In this document: positions 7,785-15,413 of the stretch, in pieces
Layout of the letters: each line of letters opens with the position of its first letter
Numbering within the stretch: position 1 is the first letter of the stretch
Assembly: GCA_040307645.1 (NCBI GenBank)
Contig: JAWRJF010000012.1
Span: 1-41,167 of the forward strand
DNA: 41,167 nucleotides
Reading direction: 5' to 3'
Origin: JAVXAG01 sp040307645
Lineage (GTDB): Bacteria; Bacillota; Clostridia; Peptostreptococcales; Anaerovoracaceae
Position numbers and translations under genes: made by a program
The notes under the pieces: model-generated
Told to the model about the DNA's origin: nothing
Databases searched by the model: none
The model's input: the letters and a program-made list of their open reading frames with translations, nothing else

Positions 7785-8351
7785 ATGAAACAAGCTGGAA
7801 ATCTGGTACGACTATTAGATATGGATTCAGAATTTATTATTGATTTAAAATATGCTTCAAAAAACAATTTTACAGGGCAACAAATATATTCTTCTAATCA
7901 ATGCTTTATAGATAAAAATACAGCCTTGCTACTTATAGAAGCAAAGAATAAAGCCAAGAAAAAAGACTATAAAATGAAAATTTGGGATGCATATAGACCT
8001 ATTAGTGCACAGAAAAAATTTTGGGACTTAGTTCAAGACAATGACTTCGTTGCATATCCTCCTGATATGAACACTATAAAAGAATTTAAAAATTCTCATA
8101 TGAATGGACAATGTGTAGACGTTACTTTAACCGACAATAACGGCATAGATTTAATAATGCCTTCTGATTTTGATGATTTTACTGAAAAAGCCCGTCTTGA
8201 TTGTAAAAACACTGTAGGAGCCGCAAGGGAAAACGCTGAATTTCTTAAAGAAATCATGGAGAGTTCAGGTTTTACATCTTACGAGGCAGAGTGGTGGCAT
8301 TTTTATGATAGAACAACTACTCCCGTAAAATATTCAGATATGCAATTATAA
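7785..8351 (+). CDS. vanX: D-alanyl-D-alanine dipeptidase (VanX/DdpX family)
   Basis: The enzyme hydrolyses D-Ala-D-Ala to two D-Ala. The 188-residue product shows the M15D zinc-dipeptidase motifs: DAYRP (Arg71), SHMNGQCVD (zinc ligands His105 and Asp112) and EAEWWHF (Glu169 as catalytic base, His172 as third zinc ligand). There is no signal peptide, so it acts in the cytoplasm. No vanH or vanA ligase gene is nearby. This, with the sigma-54 promoter and the following racemase, indicates a catabolic role like E. coli ddpX rather than vancomycin resistance. Confidence 0.93.
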   Translation: MKQAGNLVRLLDMDSEFIIDLKYASKNNFTGQQIYSSNQCFIDKNTALLLIEAKNKAKKKDYKMKIWDAYRPISAQKKFWDLVQDNDFVAYPPDMNTIKEFKNSHMNGQCVDVTLTDNNGIDLIMPSDFDDFTEKARLDCKNTVGAARENAEFLKEIMESSGFTSYEAEWWHFYDRTTTPVKYSDMQL

Positions 8352-8390
8352 TTTTTGTACCCATAGTTACTTAAAAAGAAAGGGATTAGA

Positions 8391-9575
8391 ATGAAAAAAG
8401 ATATCAGTCATTTAATAGATAATGTATTTGAAGAGGTTGTCACTATACGTCGACAAATACACTCAAACCCAGAGCTTTCAGGAAATGAGGTTGAAACTGC
8501 AGCACTAATAAGTAACATTCTAAATAAATACAATATTTCTCATGAAACCGGTATTGCAGGTAATGGAATTATTGCAACTATAGGAACCGGCACCAAACCT
8601 TGCGTTGGCATTCGTGCAGATATCGATGCCTTGCCAATACACGAAGAGAATATTATAGAATACGCTTCAAAGAAAAACGGAATTATGCATGCTTGCGGCC
8701 ACGACCTTCACACAGCAATACTTATAGGCACTGGTATAATATTAAAAAATCTAGAAAAAGATCTTGAAGGTACAGTAAAACTAATATTCGAGCCATCCGA
8801 AGAAACTACAGGTGGAGCTAAACCTATGATTGAAGCAGGATGCCTTCTTAATCCAAGAACCGATACAGTAATCGGCCTTCATGTTGACCCTTCTCTTCCA
8901 TCCGGTCAGATACAGGTCTGTCACGGGATAATGAACGCAGCTTCTACAGAATTTACTATTAATATTAAAGGTGTTTCATGCCATGGCGCTCACCCTGAGA
9001 AAGGTGTAGACGCTATTATTGCTGCATCAAATATAGTAATAAGTATACAAACTATTTCAAGCCGTCTAAACTCTGCAACCACACCGGTTATAGTCACTAT
9101 CGGACAATTTAACAGTGGAACAAAGGGTAACATCATTGCAGGCTCTGCAACCCTCATTGGGATAATACGTGCACTTAGTAACGAAACCCGCGAAAAAATT
9201 AAAAAACAGTTAAAACAAATTGTAGAATCTACAGCAGCAGCACACGGTGCCACTGCGGAAATAATCTTTAATGATAGCTATCCTTCTTTAATAAATGATC
9301 AATCAGTTACTAGTATTGTTGAAAATGCTGCAAAGGCCTGCCTCGGTGAAGATAAGATTTCATATATGAAAGAACCTAGCCTAGGAGCAGACGATTTTGC
9401 ATATTTTGCCAATTCTGCTAAGGCATCCTACTTCAACCTTGGCACAAATACCCCTGGGGTAAAAGATTTTCAATCCCTCCATAGCTCTAAATTTCTTCCT
9501 GACGAAAATTCAATGAAAGCTGGGATTCTTGTAGAGGTTGAAGCAGTATTAAAACTTTTAAAATTGGAGGTTTAA
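8391..9575 (+). CDS. M20-family metal-dependent amidohydrolase
   Basis: This 394-residue hydrolase belongs to the M20D group (N-acyl-amino-acid, hippurate and IAA-conjugate hydrolases). Metal and catalytic motifs are visible in order: GIRADIDALPI, HACGHDLHTA, EPSEETTGGA, GLHVDPSLPSG and LGADDFAYF near the C-terminus. A dimerisation domain lies between about residues 175 and 290. It removes an acyl or aminoacyl group from an amino acid in the cytoplasm. Lying between vanX and alanine racemase, it may process a D-Ala- or diaminopimelate-containing peptide or an N-acetyl-amino acid; the substrate cannot be read from sequence. It ends 2 nt before the racemase start. Confidence 0.92.
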   Translation: MKKDISHLIDNVFEEVVTIRRQIHSNPELSGNEVETAALISNILNKYNISHETGIAGNGIIATIGTGTKPCVGIRADIDALPIHEENIIEYASKKNGIMHACGHDLHTAILIGTGIILKNLEKDLEGTVKLIFEPSEETTGGAKPMIEAGCLLNPRTDTVIGLHVDPSLPSGQIQVCHGIMNAASTEFTINIKGVSCHGAHPEKGVDAIIAASNIVISIQTISSRLNSATTPVIVTIGQFNSGTKGNIIAGSATLIGIIRALSNETREKIKKQLKQIVESTAAAHGATAEIIFNDSYPSLINDQSVTSIVENAAKACLGEDKISYMKEPSLGADDFAYFANSAKASYFNLGTNTPGVKDFQSLHSSKFLPDENSMKAGILVEVEAVLKLLKLEV

Positions 9576-9577
9576 CA

Positions 9578-10669
9578 TTGGATTTAAGAGATACCGTTTT
9601 AAAAATTGACTTAAAAGCCCTTGCCTATAATATGGATCAAATATCCAGTATGGTAGGCCCTGATGTAGCTATAATGCCTGTAATTAAGGCTAATGGATAT
9701 GGTCACGGTGCTGTAGGAATTGCAAAAACACTTATAGACCATAATGCTACATATTTAGCAGTTGCAACTTTAGTTGAGGCTCTTGAATTAAGGGAACATT
9801 TCCCCGATTACCCTCTATTTATTCTAGGTCATACCCCCGATCGTATGCTGAACAATATAGTATCAAATAATATCACTCAAACTATTTTTTCATTAAAGCA
9901 GGGAAAAATACTTGATGAATTATCAAAAGAAGCTGGAAAAAAAGCAAAGGTGCACCTTAAAATTGATACCGGTTTTCATCGCTTAGGTATAGATAATATA
10001 CAGGAATTATATGAAATCTGCCAATTATCAAATATAGAAGTGGAAGGAATTTTCACTCATTTAGCCCTTGTCAATGACAACGAAAATAAGCAACAATTTG
10101 ATTTGTTTTGCAAAATAATAAAAGAGCTGGGGGAAAAAGGTGTATCCTTTAAATATAAGCACTTAGCTGATAGTATTGCGTGTGTTGACTACCCACAGTA
10201 TAGAATGAATATGATACGCCCCGGTGCACTAGTATTCGGATTGAAGGGGTTTCATAAAGGGTTTTTAGACGTTAAACAAGTTATCACCTTTGAAACTAGA
10301 ATTTCTCAGATACACTACATAAAAACAGGTGAAGGTGTCGGATATGACTATCTGTGGAAAGCTAAAAGAGATTCAATTATCGCCACACTTCCCTTCGGGT
10401 ATGCCGACGGGTATCCAAGGAATATGCGAGACAAAGGTTATGTAACAATTAAAGGGGTTAAATGCCCTATTCTTGGAGTAATCTGCATGGATCAATGCAT
10501 GGCTGATGTTACAGAAATAAAGAACCCACAGGAAGGGGATCTTGCAATTATCTACGGTGACGGCTCTAATAATACAATGAGTATAGCCGAAGCCGCCTCC
10601 CTTTCTAATACAAACAAAAACGAAATAGTATCCAGATTAACACATAGGCCAGTTAAAATTTATCTTTAG
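9578..10669 (+). CDS. alr: Alanine racemase family PLP enzyme
   Basis: The enzyme interconverts L- and D-alanine. The 363-residue product has the PLP lysine in MPVIKANGYGHG (about Lys39), HLKIDTGFHRLG, RPGALVFG in the barrel, and the C-terminal domain with GVGYDYLW (position of the catalytic Tyr) and PFGYADGYPR. The block around the catalytic Tyr differs from the usual form, so another amino-acid racemase activity is possible. The start is TTG at 9578, chosen for the TGGAGG box just upstream and the 2-nt gap to the amidohydrolase. As the last gene of the sigma-54 operon it would turn D-Ala released by VanX into L-Ala for catabolism. Its 3' end overlaps a convergent small gene by 17 bp. Confidence 0.93.
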   Translation: MDLRDTVLKIDLKALAYNMDQISSMVGPDVAIMPVIKANGYGHGAVGIAKTLIDHNATYLAVATLVEALELREHFPDYPLFILGHTPDRMLNNIVSNNITQTIFSLKQGKILDELSKEAGKKAKVHLKIDTGFHRLGIDNIQELYEICQLSNIEVEGIFTHLALVNDNENKQQFDLFCKIIKELGEKGVSFKYKHLADSIACVDYPQYRMNMIRPGALVFGLKGFHKGFLDVKQVITFETRISQIHYIKTGEGVGYDYLWKAKRDSIIATLPFGYADGYPRNMRDKGYVTIKGVKCPILGVICMDQCMADVTEIKNPQEGDLAIIYGDGSNNTMSIAEAASLSNTNKNEIVSRLTHRPVKIYL

Positions 10670-10850
10670 GCACTTCAGGTTCACCTGATTCTTCAGTCTC
10701 TATAGGCGGCTGTTGCCCCCTTAGAGCCTTAGGACGGATAATATCTATAAGTTTTTTATTAGGATTTTTTATTATGTAACCAAAAGACAATGCAATTACA
10801 ACTAGTCCCAGAAATTTAACAATGTTACTAGACATAAGCGTTTCTAACAT
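10653..10850 (-). CDS. Small single-pass membrane protein, unknown
   Basis: The 65-residue product has one hydrophobic segment (about residues 8-26) followed by a positively charged stretch and a Pro/Glu-rich tail. AAAGGA lies 9 nt before ATG 10850; an in-frame GTG at 10868 is less well placed. It converges on and overlaps the end of the alanine racemase gene. The family is not recognised. Support is the ribosome binding site and the orderly membrane-plus-tail composition, so it could still be a chance frame. Confidence 0.5.
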   Translation of the reverse strand: MLETLMSSNIVKFLGLVVIALSFGYIIKNPNKKLIDIIRPKALRGQQPPIETEESGEPEVPKDKF

Positions 10851-10911
10851 ATTTTTATTTCCTTTCACTTTTTATATTTTTCATTAAGAATTAAAACAAA
10901 GGAGTACATAA

Positions 10912-11382
10912 ATGAATAAACATTTTCCAGTAATAAATAAAAAAGGTGTTATATTAACTTCTATCTTCACCTTAATCATAATAGTAGCCGGTTCCTTCTC
11001 TATAGTTAAAGTTTTCACTGGCAGTTCTATGTTGTGGATTCTACCATCAATTGTTTTTATTGCACTGTTCATTATTAGCATAATGATGTTAATTTCAATT
11101 TTGACTGCAGGTATCGATATCAATGACAACATAGTTACAATGCCTGATCTAGATCCTTCTAAAGGCAAACAACCTAAGTTTGACATAAGTCAACTAAAAT
11201 CTATTGAACTAAGAAATGGTAACGGTGAGATAATTAACGAAGACATCGACAGCATGTATGGTGCAAGAATAGTGTTTATCCTTGATAACAACAGTGAAGA
11301 GATTTATTATCCAGTTTATTTGACACCGAAGCAATATAAAAAAATTAAAGAAGGTATGATATCTGAGGGACACACCGACTAA
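10912..11382 (+). CDS. Small membrane protein of unknown function
   Basis: The 156-residue product has two membrane segments near residues 13-34 and 41-66, then a soluble domain of about 85 residues that may be PH-like. It resembles in layout, not clearly in sequence, the first gene of the vanX operon. AGGAG lies 7 nt upstream of the ATG. It stands between the racemase operon and the convergent dipeptidase gene; no promoter was found for it, and read-through from the sigma-54 operon is possible. Confidence 0.75.
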   Translation: MNKHFPVINKKGVILTSIFTLIIIVAGSFSIVKVFTGSSMLWILPSIVFIALFIISIMMLISILTAGIDINDNIVTMPDLDPSKGKQPKFDISQLKSIELRNGNGEIINEDIDSMYGARIVFILDNNSEEIYYPVYLTPKQYKKIKEGMISEGHTD

Positions 11383-11407
11383 ACGGTAGTGCCCCCCATT
11401 TTTTATT
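11368..11407 (+). terminator. Possible terminator at the end of the plus-strand block
   Basis: A short stem (CACCG paired with CGGT-GTG, one bulge) overlaps the stop codon at 11382 and is followed by a C-run and ATTTTTTATT. It is weak, but it lies where the plus and minus transcripts converge. Confidence 0.35.
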
Positions 11408-12353
11408 TACCTATAACATCTCTCAAAACTCTTAGAACGTTACCATTACATATTTTATCAATTTCATCATCAGTAAAATACTTTTCCATCTGTGCAAGCA
11501 GACATGGATACCCTCCATATCCTTCCATTTCTCCACCATCATCAATCCCATCAAAATCAGAACCAAATCCAAGAATATCGATTCCGCCCTTGTTAACTAT
11601 ATATCTCATATGATCAATAATCTGTTGAATTGTAGCTCTCTGGGATCCTTCTTTCAAAAAAGAACATTCAAAATTTACGCCTACAACTCCCCCACAGTTT
11701 CCTAGTGTCTTAATTTGGTCATCTGTAAGATTTCTCCTGTGATTGCATAAGGTTTTGGCACAGGAATGAGACGCAACAAAAGGTTTTTTGCTATGCTTTG
11801 CTACATCATAAAATCCCCCTTCAGACATGTGAGATACATCTACAAGCATCCCAAGTCTGTTGCTTTCTTCAACAACTTCTAAACCAAAAGGTTTTAATCC
11901 CTTCATATGCTCATCATAGTTATCTCTACAAGGGAAGCCCACTGAATTCTCAAAATTCCACAAAAGCGTTACAAGTCTTACACCTTTTTTATATACTTCT
12001 TCAAGTCGCTCTAATTTCCCATCGAGGAAAACACCATCTTCTATTGTAAGAAAAGATGAAAGTTTTCCACTTTCACTATTAGCAATAATATCTGCAGCAC
12101 TAAAAGCTGGTAGGATAATATCTTTATTATTTTCCATTTCAGTTATGTAATTCTCATATATTTTATTAAATAAATCATAGGAATCCATAAACTCCATTTC
12201 ACGCCTAGAAAGATATATTGCAAAGAATTGAGCCATTCCTTGATTTTCTTTCATTAATTTTAGATTTAGGTGACCTCCTCCATCAAAAAGACTCCTATCT
12301 TTATCGCGCCAACACTCAATTAGTGTATCACAATGCATATCAATTATTTTCAT
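11403..12353 (-). CDS. Membrane dipeptidase, peptidase family M19
   Basis: M19 zinc dipeptidases cleave dipeptides, including those with a C-terminal D-amino acid. The 316-residue product begins with the metal motif DMHCDT. It has the bridging glutamate in LTIEDG, DVSHMSE and the metal-binding SHSCAK block, and GFGSDFDG near the C-terminus. There is no signal peptide. A sigma-54 promoter lies about 75 bp upstream, so it belongs to the same regulon as vanX and ldcA. The expected role is final hydrolysis of L,D-dipeptides from peptidoglycan stems. AGGTG 8-10 nt before the ATG is a moderate ribosome binding site. Confidence 0.93.
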   Translation of the reverse strand: MKIIDMHCDTLIECWRDKDRSLFDGGGHLNLKLMKENQGMAQFFAIYLSRREMEFMDSYDLFNKIYENYITEMENNKDIILPAFSAADIIANSESGKLSSFLTIEDGVFLDGKLERLEEVYKKGVRLVTLLWNFENSVGFPCRDNYDEHMKGLKPFGLEVVEESNRLGMLVDVSHMSEGGFYDVAKHSKKPFVASHSCAKTLCNHRRNLTDDQIKTLGNCGGVVGVNFECSFLKEGSQRATIQQIIDHMRYIVNKGGIDILGFGSDFDGIDDGGEMEGYGGYPCLLAQMEKYFTDDEIDKICNGNVLRVLRDVIGK

Positions 12354-12425
12354 ATTACTACACCTAGGCTGCTTGCCTTCCTTTCGTTTATAATAAAAGT
12401 TATACTAGCTATTACCAATATATTA

Positions 12426-12441
12426 AGCAAGTTTCATGCCA
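12426..12441 (-). promoter_or_regulatory. Sigma-54 promoter of the M19 dipeptidase gene
   Basis: On the minus strand the sequence TGGCATGAAACTTGCT matches the -24/-12 consensus and is nearly identical to the spmA promoter (two differences in 16 bp). Confidence 0.88.
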
Positions 12442-12500
12442 ACGCAAAAAACTATAATCCTTGAAATTATGCCATTTTTTTATATAACTTAAATATTAAG

Positions 12501-12514
12501 TCCTAAAAAACGGA
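12501..12514. promoter_or_regulatory. Candidate activator site upstream of the dipeptidase promoter
   Basis: TCCTAAAAAACGGA has the same TCC-N8-GGA form as the best repeat at 6999-7012. It lies about 60 bp upstream of the sigma-54 promoter and just past the activator gene. A further TCC-led half site at 12458 is 43 bp away, about twice the 21-bp spacing of the other array. Confidence 0.4.
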
Positions 12515-12518
12515 ACTA

Positions 12519-14369
12519 TTATAAACCATATTTTTTTAATTTATCATATAATACAGTCCTGGAAATATCCAACTCTTCCATAACTTTTCTTTTATTTCCA
12601 CCATGTTTAGCCATAGCTGCAGCGATAATACGCCCTTCTTCTAACGCAATAAGTTCCTTAAGCGTACGGGCTTTGCCATGACCGCCTATGCTTAAGTGCT
12701 CAGGATATATAAGCTTTGATTCACAAAGAGTAATTGCTCTTTCGATAATATTTTCAAGTTCTCTTACATTTCCCGGCCAGTCATAGGATAACATTTTTTG
12801 TAACGCCTCTCCAGAAAACTGTTTTAATTCAACATCATATCTGTTGCAAGCATTAGCAAGAAGCTGATTTATAAGTAGATATAAATCCTCTTTTCTCTCT
12901 CTTAGTGGAGGAATTTCTATAGGGAAAACATTTATTCGATAATATAAATCCTGTCTAAACTGTCCTCTTTCTACTTCCTCTTCAAGATTTTTATTGGTGG
13001 CAGCTATAACTCTTACATCGACTTTTATGGGCTTAGAAGACCCAACTCTGTAAATAGTCTTGTTTTGTAATACATGAAGAAGCTTAACCTGAATTTCTAG
13101 TGGTATTTCACCTATTTCATCAAGAAAAATTGTTCCCCCATTAGCCGCTTCAAAATACCCTGCTTTCCCTGATGTCATTGCTCCTGTAAAAGCTCCTCCT
13201 ACATATCCGAATAATTCACTTTCAAAAAGGCTGTGGGTAATTGCATTACAATTAACTTCTACAAATGGTGCTTCTGGATTTTGCATTGCATGGATTTCCC
13301 TTGCCAACTTAGATTTACCAGTGCCACTTTCTCCTGTTATTATAACATTGAACTTGTTTTTTGAAGCCTTAAACGCCATATACTTCACTTCATTTGCCTT
13401 AGGACTTCTGCCAACAAAACATTTAAAAGCACCTTCAGGAAAATAAAGATCATTAAGCCTGTCTTCCTTATGTTTCTGTTCAATTTGCTTTATTATCTGA
13501 TTTCTATCATCTAATAGTCCTTCTAAATCTGCTGCATCTTGTATCAAAATATAGGCACCGCTAATCTTATCAGAATCCGCTTTATCTTGTTGCGGTAAAA
13601 TAGAACATATAAAAGGCCTTTTATTAATCTCATATAGTGCATTTTCTATTGATTCAGCTTTTACATCTATTATATGAAAAAGTTTTTTCGAAAGCTCTGA
13701 TTCATCGAAAAGATCCAGGAATTTTTCTCCAACTACTGCCATTTCATCTTTACTATCACCTCGGCTTTTGCCCATAAATGAGTTGCCTCTAAGTAATGCC
13801 CCTGTATCTTCCTTTCTGACGCTGTAGCCTTTTGCCTGGAAAAACTTAATTCTTCCCGTAGTGCCATCAATAACTACCATGTGCCCAACAGATGAAAAAT
13901 ACTTCATGGAAAAACTCTTGCCATTTACTTTTATGGTAATTTCTTTTTTCTGCACATCAATAGATGCAATTAAATGAAATCCTAGGTAAACAGTATCAAT
14001 ACTCAAAGGAACTCGAAGTTGATGTTCTCTAAGGTATTTATATACCGGTTCGATCTTCTTGTTCTTATATACACCAATTGCAATCAACATATCATTTTCT
14101 TTAATGTCGTTGTCATTAATATTTAAAAGAGATAACTCATTCTTAGAGAGATTTCCATCATCTTCACCGAGCTTATTATCAGCAATTATAACTATATCTC
14201 CCTCGTTTATTACACCCGCTTCGTGGGTGCTAACCCTATCAAAGATAATGCCTGTAATCTCTTTTGCTTTTTGGTTACAAAGCCTTATCCTCTTATCTTT
14301 ATCAACATAAACAAGGCCTCTACCCATATTGTCTAATAATACTTCTAAAGCTTCTACTTCTCTAATCAT
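12519..14369 (-). CDS. Sigma-54-dependent transcriptional activator (PAS, AAA+, HTH)
   Basis: The 616-residue protein has an N-terminal PAS-like segment (about 5-60), a long region of unknown fold (about 60-300) likely to hold the ligand sensor, and a central AAA+ domain (about 315-540). The AAA+ domain has Walker A GESGTGKS (346-353), the sigma-54 contact loop GAFTGA (392-397) and Walker B GGTIFLDEIG (411-420). A Fis-type helix-turn-helix occupies roughly 590-615. No response-regulator phosphorylation domain is seen, so a small-molecule or protein signal is expected. It is encoded directly upstream of the sigma-54-driven dipeptidase gene and near the other two sigma-54 promoters. I infer that it activates all three and that the inducer is a stem-peptide or D-amino-acid product. 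Confidence 0.95.
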   Translation of the reverse strand: MIREVEALEVLLDNMGRGLVYVDKDKRIRLCNQKAKEITGIIFDRVSTHEAGVINEGDIVIIADNKLGEDDGNLSKNELSLLNINDNDIKENDMLIAIGVYKNKKIEPVYKYLREHQLRVPLSIDTVYLGFHLIASIDVQKKEITIKVNGKSFSMKYFSSVGHMVVIDGTTGRIKFFQAKGYSVRKEDTGALLRGNSFMGKSRGDSKDEMAVVGEKFLDLFDESELSKKLFHIIDVKAESIENALYEINKRPFICSILPQQDKADSDKISGAYILIQDAADLEGLLDDRNQIIKQIEQKHKEDRLNDLYFPEGAFKCFVGRSPKANEVKYMAFKASKNKFNVIITGESGTGKSKLAREIHAMQNPEAPFVEVNCNAITHSLFESELFGYVGGAFTGAMTSGKAGYFEAANGGTIFLDEIGEIPLEIQVKLLHVLQNKTIYRVGSSKPIKVDVRVIAATNKNLEEEVERGQFRQDLYYRINVFPIEIPPLRERKEDLYLLINQLLANACNRYDVELKQFSGEALQKMLSYDWPGNVRELENIIERAITLCESKLIYPEHLSIGGHGKARTLKELIALEEGRIIAAAMAKHGGNKRKVMEELDISRTVLYDKLKKYGL

Positions 14370-14488
14370 ATCTTCTCCAATAATTTTTCAAAAATAACAT
14401 TTTACCCTATAATAATTATAATTTTATCACACTTGTTGTTTATTTGTTATATTTATTATATAATTAAGAAAAAAATTGGAGAGATACT

Positions 14489-15334
14489 ATGAAAAAACTA
14501 ATTGCTATATTTCTTACCACTTCTATGCTGTTTGCCATAAGTATTGCCCCATCCTTTGGCTTAGAATATAACCATATTTTTAAGAAAACTCAGGATGCTA
14601 AACAATATTTTAAATCAGAAATATTACATAGAAGCGACCCTATTGATTTTTATCTTTTATCAAGTAACGATCAACTAAATATAAAAAAGGTCTTTGATAA
14701 ATCACTTTTTTATGAAAAAGCAACAGATTTTTCTAATCGCGGTGATTATATAAGATATAGTATTTTTAATGGTTATCAACTAAGCTACACAATAAAATGC
14801 CACTTAGGCAAGTATAAATATCATTTTACTTTCCAACCTTCATATAAAACATCTCTACAGCAGGAGAAGGATTTTGAAAAAAAATTAAAAGAAGTAATAA
14901 CTTCCCTTAAACTAAATAATAAAAGTGACTTTGAAAAAATAAGTGCAATATATAATTATGTATGTAAAAATGTTAAATACGACCACACAAATGGTTCAAA
15001 TTATCCAGTAAAATATACTGCCTATGGTGCTTTAAACAACAAATCCGCTGTTTGCCAAGGATATGCATCACTAATATATGCAATGTGCAAAGAGGCAAAA
15101 ATACCTGTACGTATTATTACAGGAAAAAGCAAGGGCCAACTTCATGCATGGAACATTGTAAAAATCGGTTCACATTACTATAACCTTGATGCAACATGGG
15201 ATTCAATAAATGATGACTACCAGTATTTTCTAAAGTCAAATAAAGGTTTTAAATACCATACAAGGAATACCTCCTTTAATACAAAATCTTTTAATAAAAC
15301 GCATAAAATGTCATCCAAAAACTATCCTTGTTAA
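14489..15334 (+). CDS. Secreted transglutaminase-like protein
   Basis: The 281-residue product has a signal peptide (MKKLIAIFLTTSMLFAISIA..., cleavage near residue 24) and no other membrane segment. The C-terminal half is a transglutaminase-like domain with the Cys-His-Asp triad in AVCQGYASLIYAMC, QLHAWNIV and YNLDATWD. Such bacterial domains act as proteases or crosslinkers at the cell surface; the substrate is unknown. It is divergent from the sigma-54 activator, with TTGGAGAG before its start, and ends at a strong bidirectional terminator. Confidence 0.88.
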   Translation: MKKLIAIFLTTSMLFAISIAPSFGLEYNHIFKKTQDAKQYFKSEILHRSDPIDFYLLSSNDQLNIKKVFDKSLFYEKATDFSNRGDYIRYSIFNGYQLSYTIKCHLGKYKYHFTFQPSYKTSLQQEKDFEKKLKEVITSLKLNNKSDFEKISAIYNYVCKNVKYDHTNGSNYPVKYTAYGALNNKSAVCQGYASLIYAMCKEAKIPVRIITGKSKGQLHAWNIVKIGSHYYNLDATWDSINDDYQYFLKSNKGFKYHTRNTSFNTKSFNKTHKMSSKNYPC

Positions 15335-15346
15335 ATATCTAATAAA

Positions 15347-15392
15347 AAAGACCGAACCCCAAAGAGTTATGTCTCTTTGAAATTCGGTCTTT
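15347..15392. terminator. Bidirectional terminator
   Basis: A 10-bp outer stem (AAAGACCGAA / TTCGGTCTTT) encloses a 7-bp inner stem (CAAAGAG / CTCTTTG). T-runs follow on both strands. It serves the plus-strand transglutaminase gene and the minus-strand ABC operon, which converge here. Confidence 0.88.
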
Positions 15393-15413
15393 AATTATTT
15401 TTTTGTTAATTTA

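Noticed and set aside
7785..8351. Vancomycin resistance cluster because of vanX
   Set aside because: No vanH, vanA/B ligase or vanRS genes are near; the operon context with racemase and sigma-54 promoter indicates catabolism.
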